NCBI GenBank assembly: GCA_041748075.1 | Contig: JBGTDX010000009.1 | Location: 1-46,141 of the forward strand | Length of the DNA stretch: 46,141 bases | Source of the DNA: JBGSYJ01 sp041748075 | GTDB taxonomy: Bacteria; Acidobacteriota; Thermoanaerobaculia; Gp7-AA8 | Direction of reading: 5' to 3' | Part shown: piece after piece, positions 1 to 10,123 of the stretch | How the letters are laid out: each line of letters opens with the position of its first letter | Numbering within the stretch: the first letter of the stretch is position 1 | Notes under the pieces: generated by a model | What the model saw: the letters and a program-made list of their open reading frames with translations, nothing else | What the model was told of the DNA's origin: nothing | Database searches by the model: none | Program-made: the position numbers and the translations under genes

Positions 1-1707
1 ATGAAGTTCTATGACGAGTCGACCGGCTTCGACATCGAGGCGTACCGGCATGCGCTCCGAACCGTGATCACCGCGCAGGAGATCACGGTCGATTACTCGA
101 GCTATCCGACTGAAGCGATCGGGAAGAACTCGCATGCGTTCCGCCCTCTCGGAATCGGATACGCGAACCTCGGCGCACTGCTCATGGCCCGCGGCCTTCC
201 GTACGACTCCGACGAAGGGCGTGACTACGCCGCCGCCCTCACGTCTGTAATGTCGGGCGAGTCCTACGCCCAGTCCTCGAGGATCGCCGGGAAGATTGGG
301 CCGTTCGAAGGCTATGCCGTGAATGAGGAGCCGTTCCTCCGCGTCATCGACAAGCATCGCCGCGCCGCGCACGAGATCAATCCGAAGAGCGTTCCGATGG
401 ACCTCATGGAAGCGGCCAAAACGACATGGGACCAGGCGTACGCCCTCGGCAAGGAGAACGGTTTCCGCAATGCCCAGATCTCCGTGCTCGCACCCACGGG
501 CACGATCGCCTTCATGATGGATTGCGACACGACCGGCGTCGAGCCCGACATCGCTCTGGTCAAGTACAAGAAGCTTGTCGGTGGCGGCATGCTCAAGATC
601 GTCAACCAGACGGTTCCGACCGCGCTCAAGCGCCTCGGATACGAGCAGAAACAGATCAACGACATCGTCAACTACATCGACGAGAACGACACGATCGAAG
701 GAGCTCCGCACCTGCTCGATGAGCACCTGCCCGTGTTTGACTGCGCGTTCAAGCCGAACAATGGAACCCGCTCGATCCACTACAAGGGACACCTCAAGAT
801 GATGGGAGCCGTCCAGCCTTTCATCTCCGGCGCGATCTCCAAGACGATCAACATGCCCAACGACGTCACCGTCGAGGACATCGAAGGTGCGTACTACGAA
901 GCCTGGACGCTGGGCCTCAAGGCGGTGGCAATCTACCGCGACGGCTGCAAACGAAGCCAGCCTCTGTCGACGAAGAGGGACGATAGCCGGAAAGTCGTTG
1001 AAGCCGCGGGCGTGGTCGTCGCAGACGGCGCGATCCGCCACAAGCTTCCAGACGAGCGGGAATCGATCACCCACAAGTTCTCCGTCGGCGGCCACGAGGG
1101 GTACATCACGGTCGGCATGTATGAAGACCGCACGCCGGGCGAGATCTTCGTTGTCATGGCGAAAGAAGGCTCGACGATCTCGGGACTCATGGATGGGTTT
1201 GCCACGATGACATCGCTCGCGTTGCAGCATGGCGTTCCGCTGCAGCTGCTCGTCGACAAGTTCACGCACACACGCTTCGAGCCGTCAGGGTTCACGAAGA
1301 ATCCCGAGATCCCGATGGCGAAGTCGATCATGGATTACATCTTCAAGTGGCTCGCCATCAAGTTTCTCTCCCGCGAGAGCCAGGAGCACGCAGGCGTGAT
1401 CCTCCGGGACGAACCGGCTGCCGTCGAGCCTGTAGTGGCTGCCGAGACAACGCCTGCTGTCGGCAATATCGTCGAGCTGAACACCGAAGAAAAGGGCTTC
1501 GTCAACAAACTCAAGACAGTGCCGAAAGCGACGACCGCTGCGGAGAAGAAGGTAGGATTCGTAGCGACTTCGAAAGACGCCGCTAAGAAGTCGACGTTCC
1601 TCTATCAGCAGGACGCGCCGTCCTGCAGCGAATGCGGCTCGATCATGATCCGCAATGGCGCGTGTTACAAGTGCATGAATTGCGGCAGCACGAGTGGATG
1701 CTCGTAG
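1..1707 (+). CDS. nrdJ: Class II (B12-dependent) ribonucleotide reductase, 3' part
   Basis: Adenosylcobalamin-dependent ribonucleotide reductase, reducing ribonucleotides to deoxyribonucleotides by radical chemistry that needs neither oxygen nor a diiron subunit. The window opens inside the gene: 568 residues are visible, while the family is usually above 900, so the ATG at base 1 is probably an internal Met. Seen: the barrel segment APTGTIAFMMDCDTTG near residue 165, ISKTINMPNDVTVEDI near 280, a TSCPD-type domain at about 340-450, and a cysteine-rich tail (CSEC, CYKCMNC, final GCS) expected to form a zinc ribbon and redox relay. The reading frame is intact to the TAG stop. A 7-bp-repeat hairpin followed by a T run lies directly downstream. 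Family assignment is firm; the missing N-terminus cannot be judged. Confidence 0.93.
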   Translation: MKFYDESTGFDIEAYRHALRTVITAQEITVDYSSYPTEAIGKNSHAFRPLGIGYANLGALLMARGLPYDSDEGRDYAAALTSVMSGESYAQSSRIAGKIGPFEGYAVNEEPFLRVIDKHRRAAHEINPKSVPMDLMEAAKTTWDQAYALGKENGFRNAQISVLAPTGTIAFMMDCDTTGVEPDIALVKYKKLVGGGMLKIVNQTVPTALKRLGYEQKQINDIVNYIDENDTIEGAPHLLDEHLPVFDCAFKPNNGTRSIHYKGHLKMMGAVQPFISGAISKTINMPNDVTVEDIEGAYYEAWTLGLKAVAIYRDGCKRSQPLSTKRDDSRKVVEAAGVVVADGAIRHKLPDERESITHKFSVGGHEGYITVGMYEDRTPGEIFVVMAKEGSTISGLMDGFATMTSLALQHGVPLQLLVDKFTHTRFEPSGFTKNPEIPMAKSIMDYIFKWLAIKFLSRESQEHAGVILRDEPAAVEPVVAAETTPAVGNIVELNTEEKGFVNKLKTVPKATTAAEKKVGFVATSKDAAKKSTFLYQQDAPSCSECGSIMIRNGACYKCMNCGSTSGCS

Positions 1708-1741
1708 GTTCATATACTGGTCTTTGATCTGTGAGAGTACG

Positions 1742-1819
1742 GAATGTTGAATGTTGAGTGTTGAATGGGGCCGGAACTTCATTCAAGATTCAGCATTCAA
1801 CATTCAACGTTCGTTTTTC
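1742..1819 (+). repeat. 7-bp repeat hairpin with T run (unit TGTTGAA), possible nrdJ terminator
   Basis: The left arm (about 1743-1768) contains TGTTGAA, TGTTGAG, TGTTGAA. The right arm (about 1780-1812) contains the reverse complement TTCAACA and close variants in the same 7-base period. The arms enclose a GC-rich loop and are followed by GTTTTTCT, so the transcript would form a long stem followed by U residues, as in an intrinsic terminator. The element sits between nrdJ and the next gene. Confidence 0.7.
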
Positions 1820-1843
1820 TGGGGAGAGAGAGGGGAGGGGACG

Positions 1844-2071
1844 ATGCCCGTTTGCTGGAGATGTCCAGGCTGTCAGGAGGACACCTGCCACACCGATTAC
1901 ATCGACCCGCGCGAGCCGGTCAGCTGCGCTCGCTGCGAAGCCGTCTTTGATCGCGACGAAGTGCTCTGTGTCATTTGTGACTCGCGCAGCCCGCTGAGCC
2001 GCACCGACACGATTCATTATCTCTGTCTGGTCTGTGGCAATCGGCAGACGCTCTGGTCGGAGTCGGCATGA
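1844..2071 (+). CDS. Small protein with four CxxC motifs (zinc-ribbon-like)
   Basis: 75-residue protein that I do not recognise by name. It carries CWRC, CARC, CVIC and CLVC, spaced like two treble-clef zinc ribbons, so zinc binding is likely. The ATG at 1844 is chosen because it follows a purine-rich GGGAGGGGACG; a longer reading from 1751 would translate the upstream hairpin. Its stop overlaps the ATG of the following PilZ gene in an ATGA junction, so the two are probably translationally coupled. Its role is unknown; it may be a partner or regulator of the PilZ protein. Confidence 0.7.
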   Translation: MPVCWRCPGCQEDTCHTDYIDPREPVSCARCEAVFDRDEVLCVICDSRSPLSRTDTIHYLCLVCGNRQTLWSESA

Positions 2072-3024
2072 ACGAGACCTCCGAATCCGTAGCTATTCTC
2101 GTCAAAGCGCTCGTCGGCTCGCGGCGCAAACGAACATCTCCTCTTCCCACGGGCGAGGGGCCGGAGGTGCGAGCCTTTCTCCGGGAGGAGCCGTCCGAGG
2201 AAAGAGCGCCTCTGCGGCCCGTCGCTCCCGCGGCGGTCAAGCTCTTCGCCGGCAGCTCCGCAGCCCCGGTTGTCGCCTCGACACCGGCACTGAAGCCGAC
2301 TCCGGACGATCTCTCGCATATCGAGGAACGCCGCGCTGCGCGCTACTCGACGATGATCGCCCTTCCCGGACTCTTCGACGGCACCGAGGTGAGAATCAAG
2401 GATCTCTCGTCGACCGGCTTCCAGATCGAGCATGCGGACCGTATTCCACTCCGGACCAGCCGCATGCTGCGATTCGTGCATCCCCGCTCGTTCGACGCCG
2501 ATCACCGATCGCTCGGGATACCCGACCGCCTTTTCGAGTCGCACTACACCGAGTTCCGATGCACGACGGTCTGGAGCCGGCTGCATCGCGAGACCAACAA
2601 CGGCCCCGCGATGTACAGGACGGGAATCACGACGGCTCCGGGCGAGAGCGGACCTTTGCTGCTTCCGTTCCTCCTGCGCGAGTATCTGCAGCCGGATTCC
2701 GACGGTCTGGTGCGTAAGCAGAAGCTCGTCCGGGAGCGGAAAGAGCGTCTCATGGCGCGCTCTCAGGCGCTCGCCGATCAGCACCTCCTGGTTCGTACGG
2801 CGTCGAGCTGGCTGCGCGCCCATCTGGCGGAGCTGACCGAGTGGCGTCGTCGCGCACGGTTCGCCTTAGGCTCAGGAAACGTGCCCCACGGCGACAACTA
2901 CGCGTTGGGCTACACCGTCGAAGTGGTCGCCATCTGGCTGTTCCTCTATCAGGCCGTTCCTCTTCCGACGATAAGGAACGCGGTTTCCGCCGTAAACGAA
3001 GAGCCGCTGGCTTCGAACGGTTGA
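2068..3024 (+). CDS. PilZ-domain protein
   Basis: 318 residues with a PilZ domain at about 90-205, the c-di-GMP-binding module. The two ligand motifs are visible: an RxxxR-type RRAAR near residue 89 and DLSSTG (D/N-x-S-x-x-G) near 118, so binding is plausible. The C-terminal ~110 residues are rich in Arg/Leu and look helical; no output domain is recognised. The first ~90 residues are low-complexity and include SPLPTGEGPEVRA, which reads like a translated intergenic palindrome (see findings). It is coupled by a 4-base overlap to the small zinc-ribbon gene upstream. The target of c-di-GMP control is not evident. Confidence 0.8.
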   Translation: MNETSESVAILVKALVGSRRKRTSPLPTGEGPEVRAFLREEPSEERAPLRPVAPAAVKLFAGSSAAPVVASTPALKPTPDDLSHIEERRAARYSTMIALPGLFDGTEVRIKDLSSTGFQIEHADRIPLRTSRMLRFVHPRSFDADHRSLGIPDRLFESHYTEFRCTTVWSRLHRETNNGPAMYRTGITTAPGESGPLLLPFLLREYLQPDSDGLVRKQKLVRERKERLMARSQALADQHLLVRTASSWLRAHLAELTEWRRRARFALGSGNVPHGDNYALGYTVEVVAIWLFLYQAVPLPTIRNAVSAVNEEPLASNG

Positions 3025-3078
3025 TCAAGAGAAGGCGTGCGCTCCTCGTCCGCTGCTACGAACCCCTGCGCTGAGTGA

Positions 3079-3097
3079 CCGAACACTGCATGTTCGG
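3079..3097. terminator. Short hairpin downstream of the PilZ gene
   Basis: CCGAACA-ctgca-TGTTCGG gives a perfect 7-bp stem with a 5-base loop about 55 bases after the PilZ stop. There is no following T run, so it is only a weak terminator candidate. CCGAACA occurs again near 3135. Confidence 0.35.
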
Positions 3098-3156
3098 CCC
3101 GGGAGTCCAGGACTGCGATCCCCGAGAACGAGGGCCGAACACGCAACGTCCGGGTC

Positions 3157-3217
3157 GCCGTTGCCGGCCAGCGATCTGCGCTATAGACTCTTCCGGCAAC
3201 GGCAACGGCAACGGCAA
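3157..3217. repeat. Hexamer repeat (CGGCAA x4) with inverted partner
   Basis: Four tandem CGGCAA units at 3194-3217 are preceded by GCCGTTGCCGG (3157-3167), an exact reverse complement of 3193-3203. A hairpin just upstream of the dCMP deaminase ribosome binding site is therefore possible. It resembles the 7-bp arm/anti-arm elements elsewhere in the window but has a 6-base period. Confidence 0.6.
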
Positions 3218-3243
3218 CGTACGATGGGGGCCGAGGAGATTCG

Positions 3244-3690
3244 ATGCGGGCTGACTGGAATGAGTACTTCATGGGAATTGCGCATCAGGCGGCGACCCGA
3301 TCGACCTGCACTCGAAAGCATGTTGGTGCGGTCATCGTGCGGGACAAGACCGTCCTGTCGACCGGATACAACGGCTCGATCCGCGGACTGCCACATTGCG
3401 ACGAGGTAGGCTGCATGATGGAGGACGGCCACTGTGTCGCAACCGTGCACGCCGAGGCGAATGCGATCATTCAGGCGGCAAAGAACGGCGTATCGATCGA
3501 GGCTGGGGAGCTCTACACGACCGCGTCGCCCTGCTGGGGATGTTTCAAGCTAATCGCGAACAGTGGAATCAGAAGAATCTACTTTGGTGAATTTTATCGC
3601 GATGAGCGATCCCGCGAGGTTGCCTCGCAGATCGGGATCGAACTGATCGATCTCGCCATGCCTTCGCATACGGCGCCCGCCAGAGGATGA
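3244..3690 (+). CDS. Deoxycytidylate deaminase family protein
   Basis: 148-residue zinc-dependent deaminase of the dCMP/ComEB family, converting dCMP to dUMP, the precursor of dTMP. The zinc and catalytic residues are present: HAE (His69, Glu71) and PCWGC (Cys97, Cys100). A Cys/His-rich insert (residues 52-64) is typical of the dCMP branch. The start is supported by GAGGAG five bases upstream. It stands alone between a PilZ gene and tsaB. Substrate could be confirmed only by assay, but the dCMP branch is the best fit. Confidence 0.9.
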   Translation: MRADWNEYFMGIAHQAATRSTCTRKHVGAVIVRDKTVLSTGYNGSIRGLPHCDEVGCMMEDGHCVATVHAEANAIIQAAKNGVSIEAGELYTTASPCWGCFKLIANSGIRRIYFGEFYRDERSREVASQIGIELIDLAMPSHTAPARG

Positions 3691-3702
3691 GATCTGATCT
3701 CC

Positions 3703-4374
3703 ATGCCTTCAAGAAGCGCTGAAGCCGATCTCACAATCCTGAGCGTCGATACTTCATTGCCAATCCTGTCAGTCGCGCTCATGCATCGGGAGCGTCTCAT
3801 TGGCGGAATCACGCTCATGGGAAAGGAATCCCGAAACGAGAAGCTTCTGCCGTCGGTCGATTGGCTTCTGTCTGAGGCTGGTGTTGCACGCAACGAGCTG
3901 GGGCTCCTCGTCGTGACGCGCGGGCCGGGCTCATTCACGGGCGTCCGCGTCGGACTGGCAACGGTTCAGGGGCTCTCGGTTGCCCTCGAAATCCCGATCT
4001 GCGCCATGTCGACGCATGAAGCTTTTGCCGAGAGTGTGCGTGAGGATGGCCATTCAGTGTTGATCCAGGGAGATGCCGGCCGGGGAGAGTTCTACGTGAG
4101 CGCATTCATCCACGACGATGAAGTGCTCGTGCCGAGCCTGATGAATCGGGATGATGTCGGAGCGCTGCACGAAAGATTCGATAGGCACCTCGTCATCGAC
4201 GAGCGTCTCGAGTCGATAAATGTCGCGATGTCTGCGGCAAGACGGGCCGCGCGTCTCTGTTCGGCCGGTGTTTTGGCACGCTACGCCGCCGCGACGCCGA
4301 TCTACGTGCGTCTTGCCGAGGCCGAGGTGAAACTGCAGCAGAAGGCCGATGAGCGAAGCGCCAGGCAGAGTTGA
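3703..4374 (+). CDS. tsaB: tRNA threonylcarbamoyladenosine biosynthesis protein TsaB
   Basis: TsaB is the pseudo-enzyme partner of TsaD in making t6A37 on ANN-decoding tRNAs. The 223 residues show the ASKHA N-terminal fold: ILSVDTS near residue 12, EKLLPSVDWLL near 46 and the signature TRGPGSFTGVRVGLA near 72-86. The stop lies inside the rimI coding region, a 26-base overlap and the usual tsaB-rimI pairing. TsaE, another member of the pathway, is at 12240-12683; TsaC and TsaD are not in the window. Confidence 0.93.
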   Translation: MPSRSAEADLTILSVDTSLPILSVALMHRERLIGGITLMGKESRNEKLLPSVDWLLSEAGVARNELGLLVVTRGPGSFTGVRVGLATVQGLSVALEIPICAMSTHEAFAESVREDGHSVLIQGDAGRGEFYVSAFIHDDEVLVPSLMNRDDVGALHERFDRHLVIDERLESINVAMSAARRAARLCSAGVLARYAAATPIYVRLAEAEVKLQQKADERSARQS

Positions 4375-4828
4375 TGTCGCTCCTGCAGTCCGCGACGATC
4401 TGGATGCCATAGAGCAACTCGAATCGCTCGCTTTCGAAGCTCCGTGGAAGCGCGAGTTTTTTGAGAGTGAGCTGGCGACCGAGGGACGCTATGCCACTGT
4501 CGCGCGGGAAGCCCACGACATCGTCGTCGGCTATCTGTTCGCGATGTACTTCGACGATGAGATGCACATCAACAAGATCGCGGTCGATGAAGCCCGCAGA
4601 AGGAAGGGGATCGCGCTCGCACTCATGGCGAAATGCTTCGAGTTTGCCGCTTCGAGAGACATCCGCGTAATCAGTCTCGAGGTTCGCCAGAGCAACCTTG
4701 CCGCGCAGCGTTTTTATGAGAGGTTGGAGTTCAATTCGCTGTACATCCGCCCGCGCTACTATCCGGACGGAGAATCGGCTGTCGTCATGGTGCGTGAGCT
4801 GGACCGACCCCCGCCCGGCCAGTTGTGA
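4349..4828 (+). CDS. rimI: Ribosomal protein S18-alanine N-acetyltransferase (RimI-like)
   Basis: 159-residue GNAT acetyltransferase. The fold is complete: the acetyl-CoA loop VDEARRRKGIALALM near residues 77-91 (R-x-x-G-x-A variant), LEVRQSNLAAQRFYERL near 111-127 and the terminal YYPDGESAVVMV typical of RimI. RimI acetylates the N-terminal Ala of S18; substrate here is inferred from motif and from the overlap with tsaB. The stop codon TGA falls inside the first units of a 7-bp repeat arm. The gene converges on lolC/E. Confidence 0.88.
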   Translation: MSEAPGRVDVAPAVRDDLDAIEQLESLAFEAPWKREFFESELATEGRYATVAREAHDIVVGYLFAMYFDDEMHINKIAVDEARRRKGIALALMAKCFEFAASRDIRVISLEVRQSNLAAQRFYERLEFNSLYIRPRYYPDGESAVVMVRELDRPPPGQL

Positions 4829-4965
4829 GTTGTGAGCACTGGTGCTTGCAGGATCTCGTATCGATCGGAAGCCTTGGAGTTGCCTGCACGACCCCTCTCC
4901 CCTTGCCCCTGTCCCCGCTGCGGCGGGGACAGGGGAACCTCAACTCAGAACTCAGAACTCACAAC
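4822..4965. repeat. 7-bp repeat arm pair (TTGTGAG / CTCACAA) around a GC-rich hairpin
   Basis: TTGTGAG TTGTGAG at 4823-4836 and CTCAGAA CTCAGAA CTCACAA at about 4942-4962 are reverse-complementary 7-bp arrays. They lie between the convergent rimI and lolC/E genes. The left arm begins inside the last codons of rimI. Confidence 0.7.
4906..4935. terminator. Perfect 13-bp hairpin between convergent genes
   Basis: CCCCTGTCCCCGC, loop TGCG, then its exact reverse complement. Located between the 3' ends of rimI (plus) and lolC/E (minus), it could act on both transcripts. There is no adjacent T run, so intrinsic termination is uncertain. Confidence 0.5.
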
Positions 4966-4980
4966 CGGATGTGAGGGGGC

Positions 4981-6195
4981 CTATTCGTCCCGGATCGCCA
5001 CGACCGGATCGAGACGCGAGGCGATGCGCGCCGGATACCAGGTGGCGAGTACGCTCAGCACGAGAGCGATCGCGTTGACGCCGATCACGTCCGCGGGGTC
5101 GATCATGAAGGGGATGTGGCTCACGTAGTAGACCTCGCCCGGTAAGGGCACCAGCTCATAGCGATTTGCTGCCCAGGCGACGCCCAGACCGATGATGTTG
5201 CCGCCGATCGTGCCGAAGACGCCGATGAGCAGGCCGACACCGAGAAAGATTCGGAGGATGGAGCGCTCGGAAGCGCCGAGGGTGCGGAGCACGCCAACCT
5301 GAGGACGCTTTTCGACGATCAGCATCGAGAGCGACGAGATCAGATTCAGCGCAGCCACGAAGATGATCAGCGAGATGGTGGCGAACATCACGACCTTCTC
5401 GAGACGCAGGGCGAGAAACAGGGGCCTGTTGATGTCTTCCCATGTTTTCACCTGGAGAGTCGGGAAGTCTGTTTCGAAAGCCGCCTTGTGTTCGTCGATC
5501 CGCTCGAGAGAACCGTCATAGATTTCGACCGAAGTGGGGAGGGCGCCCGTTCCGAAGAGGTCGGCGGCCTCCGCAAAGGGAAGCAGCACGTCGATGGGTC
5601 TCTCGTCGCGCGAGGCAGGCATGAGGCGGGTGATCACGTATTCGCGGGTAACGGGCACGGGGCCGAACGGTGTGAGACGTGTTCGTGGAGCGAGGATGGT
5701 GACCGTCTCTCCGAGGGTCAGGCCGATGCCAGCGGCGAAGTCGCGTGTGACCATCACCTGCGGTTGACCCGGCTCAGCTTCGACGACCCACTCACGTCCG
5801 AAGGAAGTCTCTGCGGGGGGAGGATTCGCAGGATCATAGGAGCGGATGTTTGCCGGTCTGCCGCCGCCAGCATCAGCGTTTGCAGCCCATGCCACGCCGC
5901 TGACAATCGGACGCACGTCGGTCAGGCCTCTAGCCTGGGCAAAGTTGCTCACCTTCTCGATGTCATCGATCGTGTTCGTCCCCGTTGGCTCGATGAGCAG
6001 ATGAGGACTCGATGCGATGAGACGATCCTTGATCTGGCCCTGAAGGCCGGAGAGAAGCGAGAGGGAAATGATCAGTGTAGCGACGCCGACGGCGAGACCG
6101 AGCGTGCTGATGAGCGAGAGAAACGCCGTGTGCGCGCGCTTGCGGGCCGTCCAGAGATAGCGCAACGCGACCGTGGTCTCGAATGAGCGGCTCAT
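4981..6195 (-). CDS. Lipoprotein-releasing ABC permease (LolC/LolE type)
   Basis: 404-residue inner-membrane permease of the FtsX/MacB fold that, with the LolD ATPase, extracts lipoproteins for delivery to LolA. Seen: a LolC/E-style N-terminus (ALRYLWTARKR, then a TM helix near 25-50), a periplasmic domain (~50-270) and three C-terminal TM helices in the FtsX domain (~275-395) including KRPQVGVLRTLGASERSIL. It starts three bases after the lysS stop, so it is in the lysS transcript. No lolD is in the window. LolC versus LolE cannot be told; many non-proteobacteria have a single LolF-like protein. Confidence 0.88.
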   Translation of the reverse strand: MSRSFETTVALRYLWTARKRAHTAFLSLISTLGLAVGVATLIISLSLLSGLQGQIKDRLIASSPHLLIEPTGTNTIDDIEKVSNFAQARGLTDVRPIVSGVAWAANADAGGGRPANIRSYDPANPPPAETSFGREWVVEAEPGQPQVMVTRDFAAGIGLTLGETVTILAPRTRLTPFGPVPVTREYVITRLMPASRDERPIDVLLPFAEAADLFGTGALPTSVEIYDGSLERIDEHKAAFETDFPTLQVKTWEDINRPLFLALRLEKVVMFATISLIIFVAALNLISSLSMLIVEKRPQVGVLRTLGASERSILRIFLGVGLLIGVFGTIGGNIIGLGVAWAANRYELVPLPGEVYYVSHIPFMIDPADVIGVNAIALVLSVLATWYPARIASRLDPVVAIRDE

Positions 6196-6198
6196 GCG

Positions 6199-7770
<1,572 letters not shown>

Positions 7771-7883
7771 GAAACGTCGCTCCTCGAATTTTCAGAAACG
7801 TCGGCACTGCATGGATTGAACTGCGTGTCCTTCTGACCAGCCAACTGTCAGGGAACCGCCATTGTGGCGACATACGGACACTT

Positions 7884-7962
7884 TGTCATCCTGAGCGAAG
7901 CGTTAGGATCATCCTGCGACGCTCGATTCCCCCGGAAAATCTTTGCTGCGCTCAGGATGACA
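7884..7962. repeat. REPIN-like palindrome, core GTCATCCTGAGCG
   Basis: TGTCATCCTGAGCGAAGCG at 7884-7902 and TGCGCTCAGGATGACA at 7947-7962 are inverted. The gap between lysS and the aminotransferase gene is filled mainly by this element. The same core recurs at 9227, 19983 and 37202. Confidence 0.75.
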
Positions 7963-7981
7963 TTAGTGCGGGGTGCGTCTC

Positions 7982-9160
7982 CTAAAGTTTCTGCAGGGCG
8001 TCGATGGCCCGCTCGAGGGTCTCGATCGGGGTGGAAAAGGACATCCTCAGATGTCCCTCGCCTTCCTGGCCGAAGACCACGCCAGGCACCGTGGCGATTC
8101 CGGTGAGTTCGAGCAGTTGATTCATGGCTGCCCAGGAATCATTGCCCAGACGGGACCGGACGTCGACGAAAAGATAGAAGGCGCCCGCGGGAGCCACGGC
8201 ATCGAACCCTGCCCGGGAAACGCCGTCGACAAGAAGGTCTCTCCTCATCCGGTACTCGCTGAGCATCTGCCGCAGGTGGTCCGATCGGTCTGCGACGGCG
8301 GCCGCGGCTCCGTGTTGCGTGGGAGTCGAGACCCCATTGACCGAGTTGAGGACGAGCTTCCGGATGACATCCATGAACGGGTTGTCGGCGACGACATATC
8401 CGACGCGCCATCCTGTCATCGAATAGCTCTTGCTCAGCGTGAAGACAGTGATCGTTCGCGATGCCATGTCAGGAAGAGAAGCGATCGAGACGTGCGGCTC
8501 GTCGTAGATGATGTCTTCATAGGCTTCATCGGCGATGACGACGAGATTGCGGGCGATCGCGACCTGCGCGATCGCCCGGAGCTGTTCGCCCGTGAGCGCG
8601 TCACCGGTGGGATTCGCCGGCGAATTGACGTAGATGACCCGGGTGCGAGGCGTAATTCTCGGCTCAAGCATCTCTGCCAGGTTGCCCTCGCGCAGCTCGG
8701 ACCACGGAACGAAGACCGGAACTCCACCGGAGAAGTGCACCAGGTCGCGGATCGGGGTCCAGAAGGGTGAGAAGAAGATCGTCTCGTCTCCCGGATCGAG
8801 AGTCGCCTGAAACGCACAGAACAGACCGTGCATGCCGCCTGCGACGGCGATCAGCTGTTCGTGAGAGACGGCGATCCGGTTCCGTTCCGCGAGCTTGTCG
8901 CGGATGGCATCCAGCAGCTGAGGAATTCCTGAAGAGGGGGCATACCGAGTCTGGTTCGCGTCCAGCGCCCGCTTCATCGCATCTTTGACGAACTCCGGCG
9001 TCGGTGCGAACGGCTCCCCACCCTCGAGCTGAAGCACGGGCGTACCCTGCTGTCGCAGCGCGAGCACGCGATTCCTGATCCTCACAATATCGGAAAAGCC
9101 GAGGAGTCCGGTCCGCGCGGCTGGAAGGGGAGTGATGGTTTCGTTCAACAGGGGCAGCAT
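7982..9160 (-). CDS. PLP-dependent class I/II aminotransferase
   Basis: 392-residue fold-type I aminotransferase of the aspartate/aromatic group. Seen: substrate-loop LQLEGGEPFAPTP near 43, NSPANPTG (Asn183), DEAYEDI (Asp211) and the Schiff-base lysine in TLSKSYSMTGWRVG (Lys244). No TM segment or signal peptide, so cytosolic. Amino-acid specificity cannot be read from the sequence. The gene stands alone, flanked by REPIN-like repeats on both sides. Confidence 0.88.
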   Translation of the reverse strand: MLPLLNETITPLPAARTGLLGFSDIVRIRNRVLALRQQGTPVLQLEGGEPFAPTPEFVKDAMKRALDANQTRYAPSSGIPQLLDAIRDKLAERNRIAVSHEQLIAVAGGMHGLFCAFQATLDPGDETIFFSPFWTPIRDLVHFSGGVPVFVPWSELREGNLAEMLEPRITPRTRVIYVNSPANPTGDALTGEQLRAIAQVAIARNLVVIADEAYEDIIYDEPHVSIASLPDMASRTITVFTLSKSYSMTGWRVGYVVADNPFMDVIRKLVLNSVNGVSTPTQHGAAAAVADRSDHLRQMLSEYRMRRDLLVDGVSRAGFDAVAPAGAFYLFVDVRSRLGNDSWAAMNQLLELTGIATVPGVVFGQEGEGHLRMSFSTPIETLERAIDALQKL

Positions 9161-9226
9161 TGTAACTGAGGGATATCCGGGAAGTGGGCAGAGCCCATGG
9201 CAACAACTCCAACGGCGAGGGAACTC

Positions 9227-9306
9227 GTGTCATCTCTGAGCGAGGCGAAGGATCCCGTCCCAGGCGACACGGCAAGGATTTCAGGGGATCGTTCGCCTCG
9301 CCTCGC
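9227..9306. repeat. Degenerate REPIN-like element
   Basis: GTGTCATCTCTGAGCGAGGC starts the element and TCGCCTCGCCTCG ends it. The inner part (AGGCGACACGGCAAGG) closely matches the loop of the copy at 19983 (AGGCGATACGGCAGG), showing common descent rather than chance palindromy. Confidence 0.6.
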
Positions 9307-9355
9307 CACGACGCCACTCGAATACCCTGCTGCAGCAGGCTTCAGGAAACTCGTG

Positions 9356-10123
9356 CTACTGAGAGCTCCCCGAAGGGGGCGCGGACGGTTGCGTTCCCGG
9401 ATCCGTCACCGGAGGCGCGGGAGAGACGATGTCCTCAGGCGCGGCCTGACGGGAGGGGGCGTCGGCTCCACTCTCCAGGTGGCGCTGAACATACCCCTGC
9501 GGAGCGTTCTGAAACCGGATGCTGCCGGTAGCGTGCGCAGTCGGATAGAGCTGGAGCAGCGCCAGATCGATGAGTTCGGAATCGAGAATCTGAGGATTGA
9601 CGCGAACGTCGAGGAGCGCCCGATCGATCGTGAAAGCCTCAGCGTAGTGGCTGACTGCCCGTTCCCGGCGACCTCGTCTTTCCTCGATGAGGCCGAGCTG
9701 AAAATGAGCTGACGCGTGCCCTGGCTTCAGATCGAGAGTTCGTCTCAGGGCCTGGTCAGCGCCGGACCGATCGTTCCGCGAAAGCCGGACGAGAGCCAGG
9801 TTGTACCAGGCGGGATAGAACTTGGGATCCGAGAACGTGGCCCTCTGAAATTCGCGTTCGGCGTCTTTCGGAAACCGCCTGTGAAGGAGAAGAGAACCCA
9901 GCTCGTTGTGCAGCACGGCCGAATCCGGATTCTGACGGAGCGCATCGACTCTCAGCATGATCTGCTGGTCGGTCGGATTTGCCGGGTCCATGTAACGGCC
10001 ATAGAACGGTTCATCGAGGTAAGGATTGCTTCCGTGCTTGACCCGGTCCACGAGGCGATCCATCGAGGTGCATCCTGTGAATACGGAGATCAGAACTGCG
10101 GCGTAGGCTAGTCGTTTCATCAT
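9356..10123 (-). CDS. TPR-repeat lipoprotein
   Basis: 255 residues with a lipoprotein signal: a hydrophobic stretch to residue 17 and lipobox FTGC (Cys18), so it is likely anchored to a membrane. Three to four TPR units follow at about 68-190 (for example NELGSLLLHRRFPKDAEREF and HFQLGLIEERRGRRERAVSH). The tail from ~205 is rich in Pro, Ala and Ser and looks disordered. Its start overlaps the stop of the upstream gene (ATGA), so they are cotranscribed. TPRs indicate a protein-binding role; the partner is unknown. Confidence 0.8.
   Translation of the reverse strand: MMKRLAYAAVLISVFTGCTSMDRLVDRVKHGSNPYLDEPFYGRYMDPANPTDQQIMLRVDALRQNPDSAVLHNELGSLLLHRRFPKDAEREFQRATFSDPKFYPAWYNLALVRLSRNDRSGADQALRRTLDLKPGHASAHFQLGLIEERRGRRERAVSHYAEAFTIDRALLDVRVNPQILDSELIDLALLQLYPTAHATGSIRFQNAPQGYVQRHLESGADAPSRQAAPEDIVSPAPPVTDPGTQPSAPPSGSSQ

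Noticed and set aside
1751..1843. N-terminal extension of the zinc-ribbon gene
   Set aside because: The extension is a translation of the TGTTGAA repeat hairpin; the ATG at 1844 has the ribosome site.
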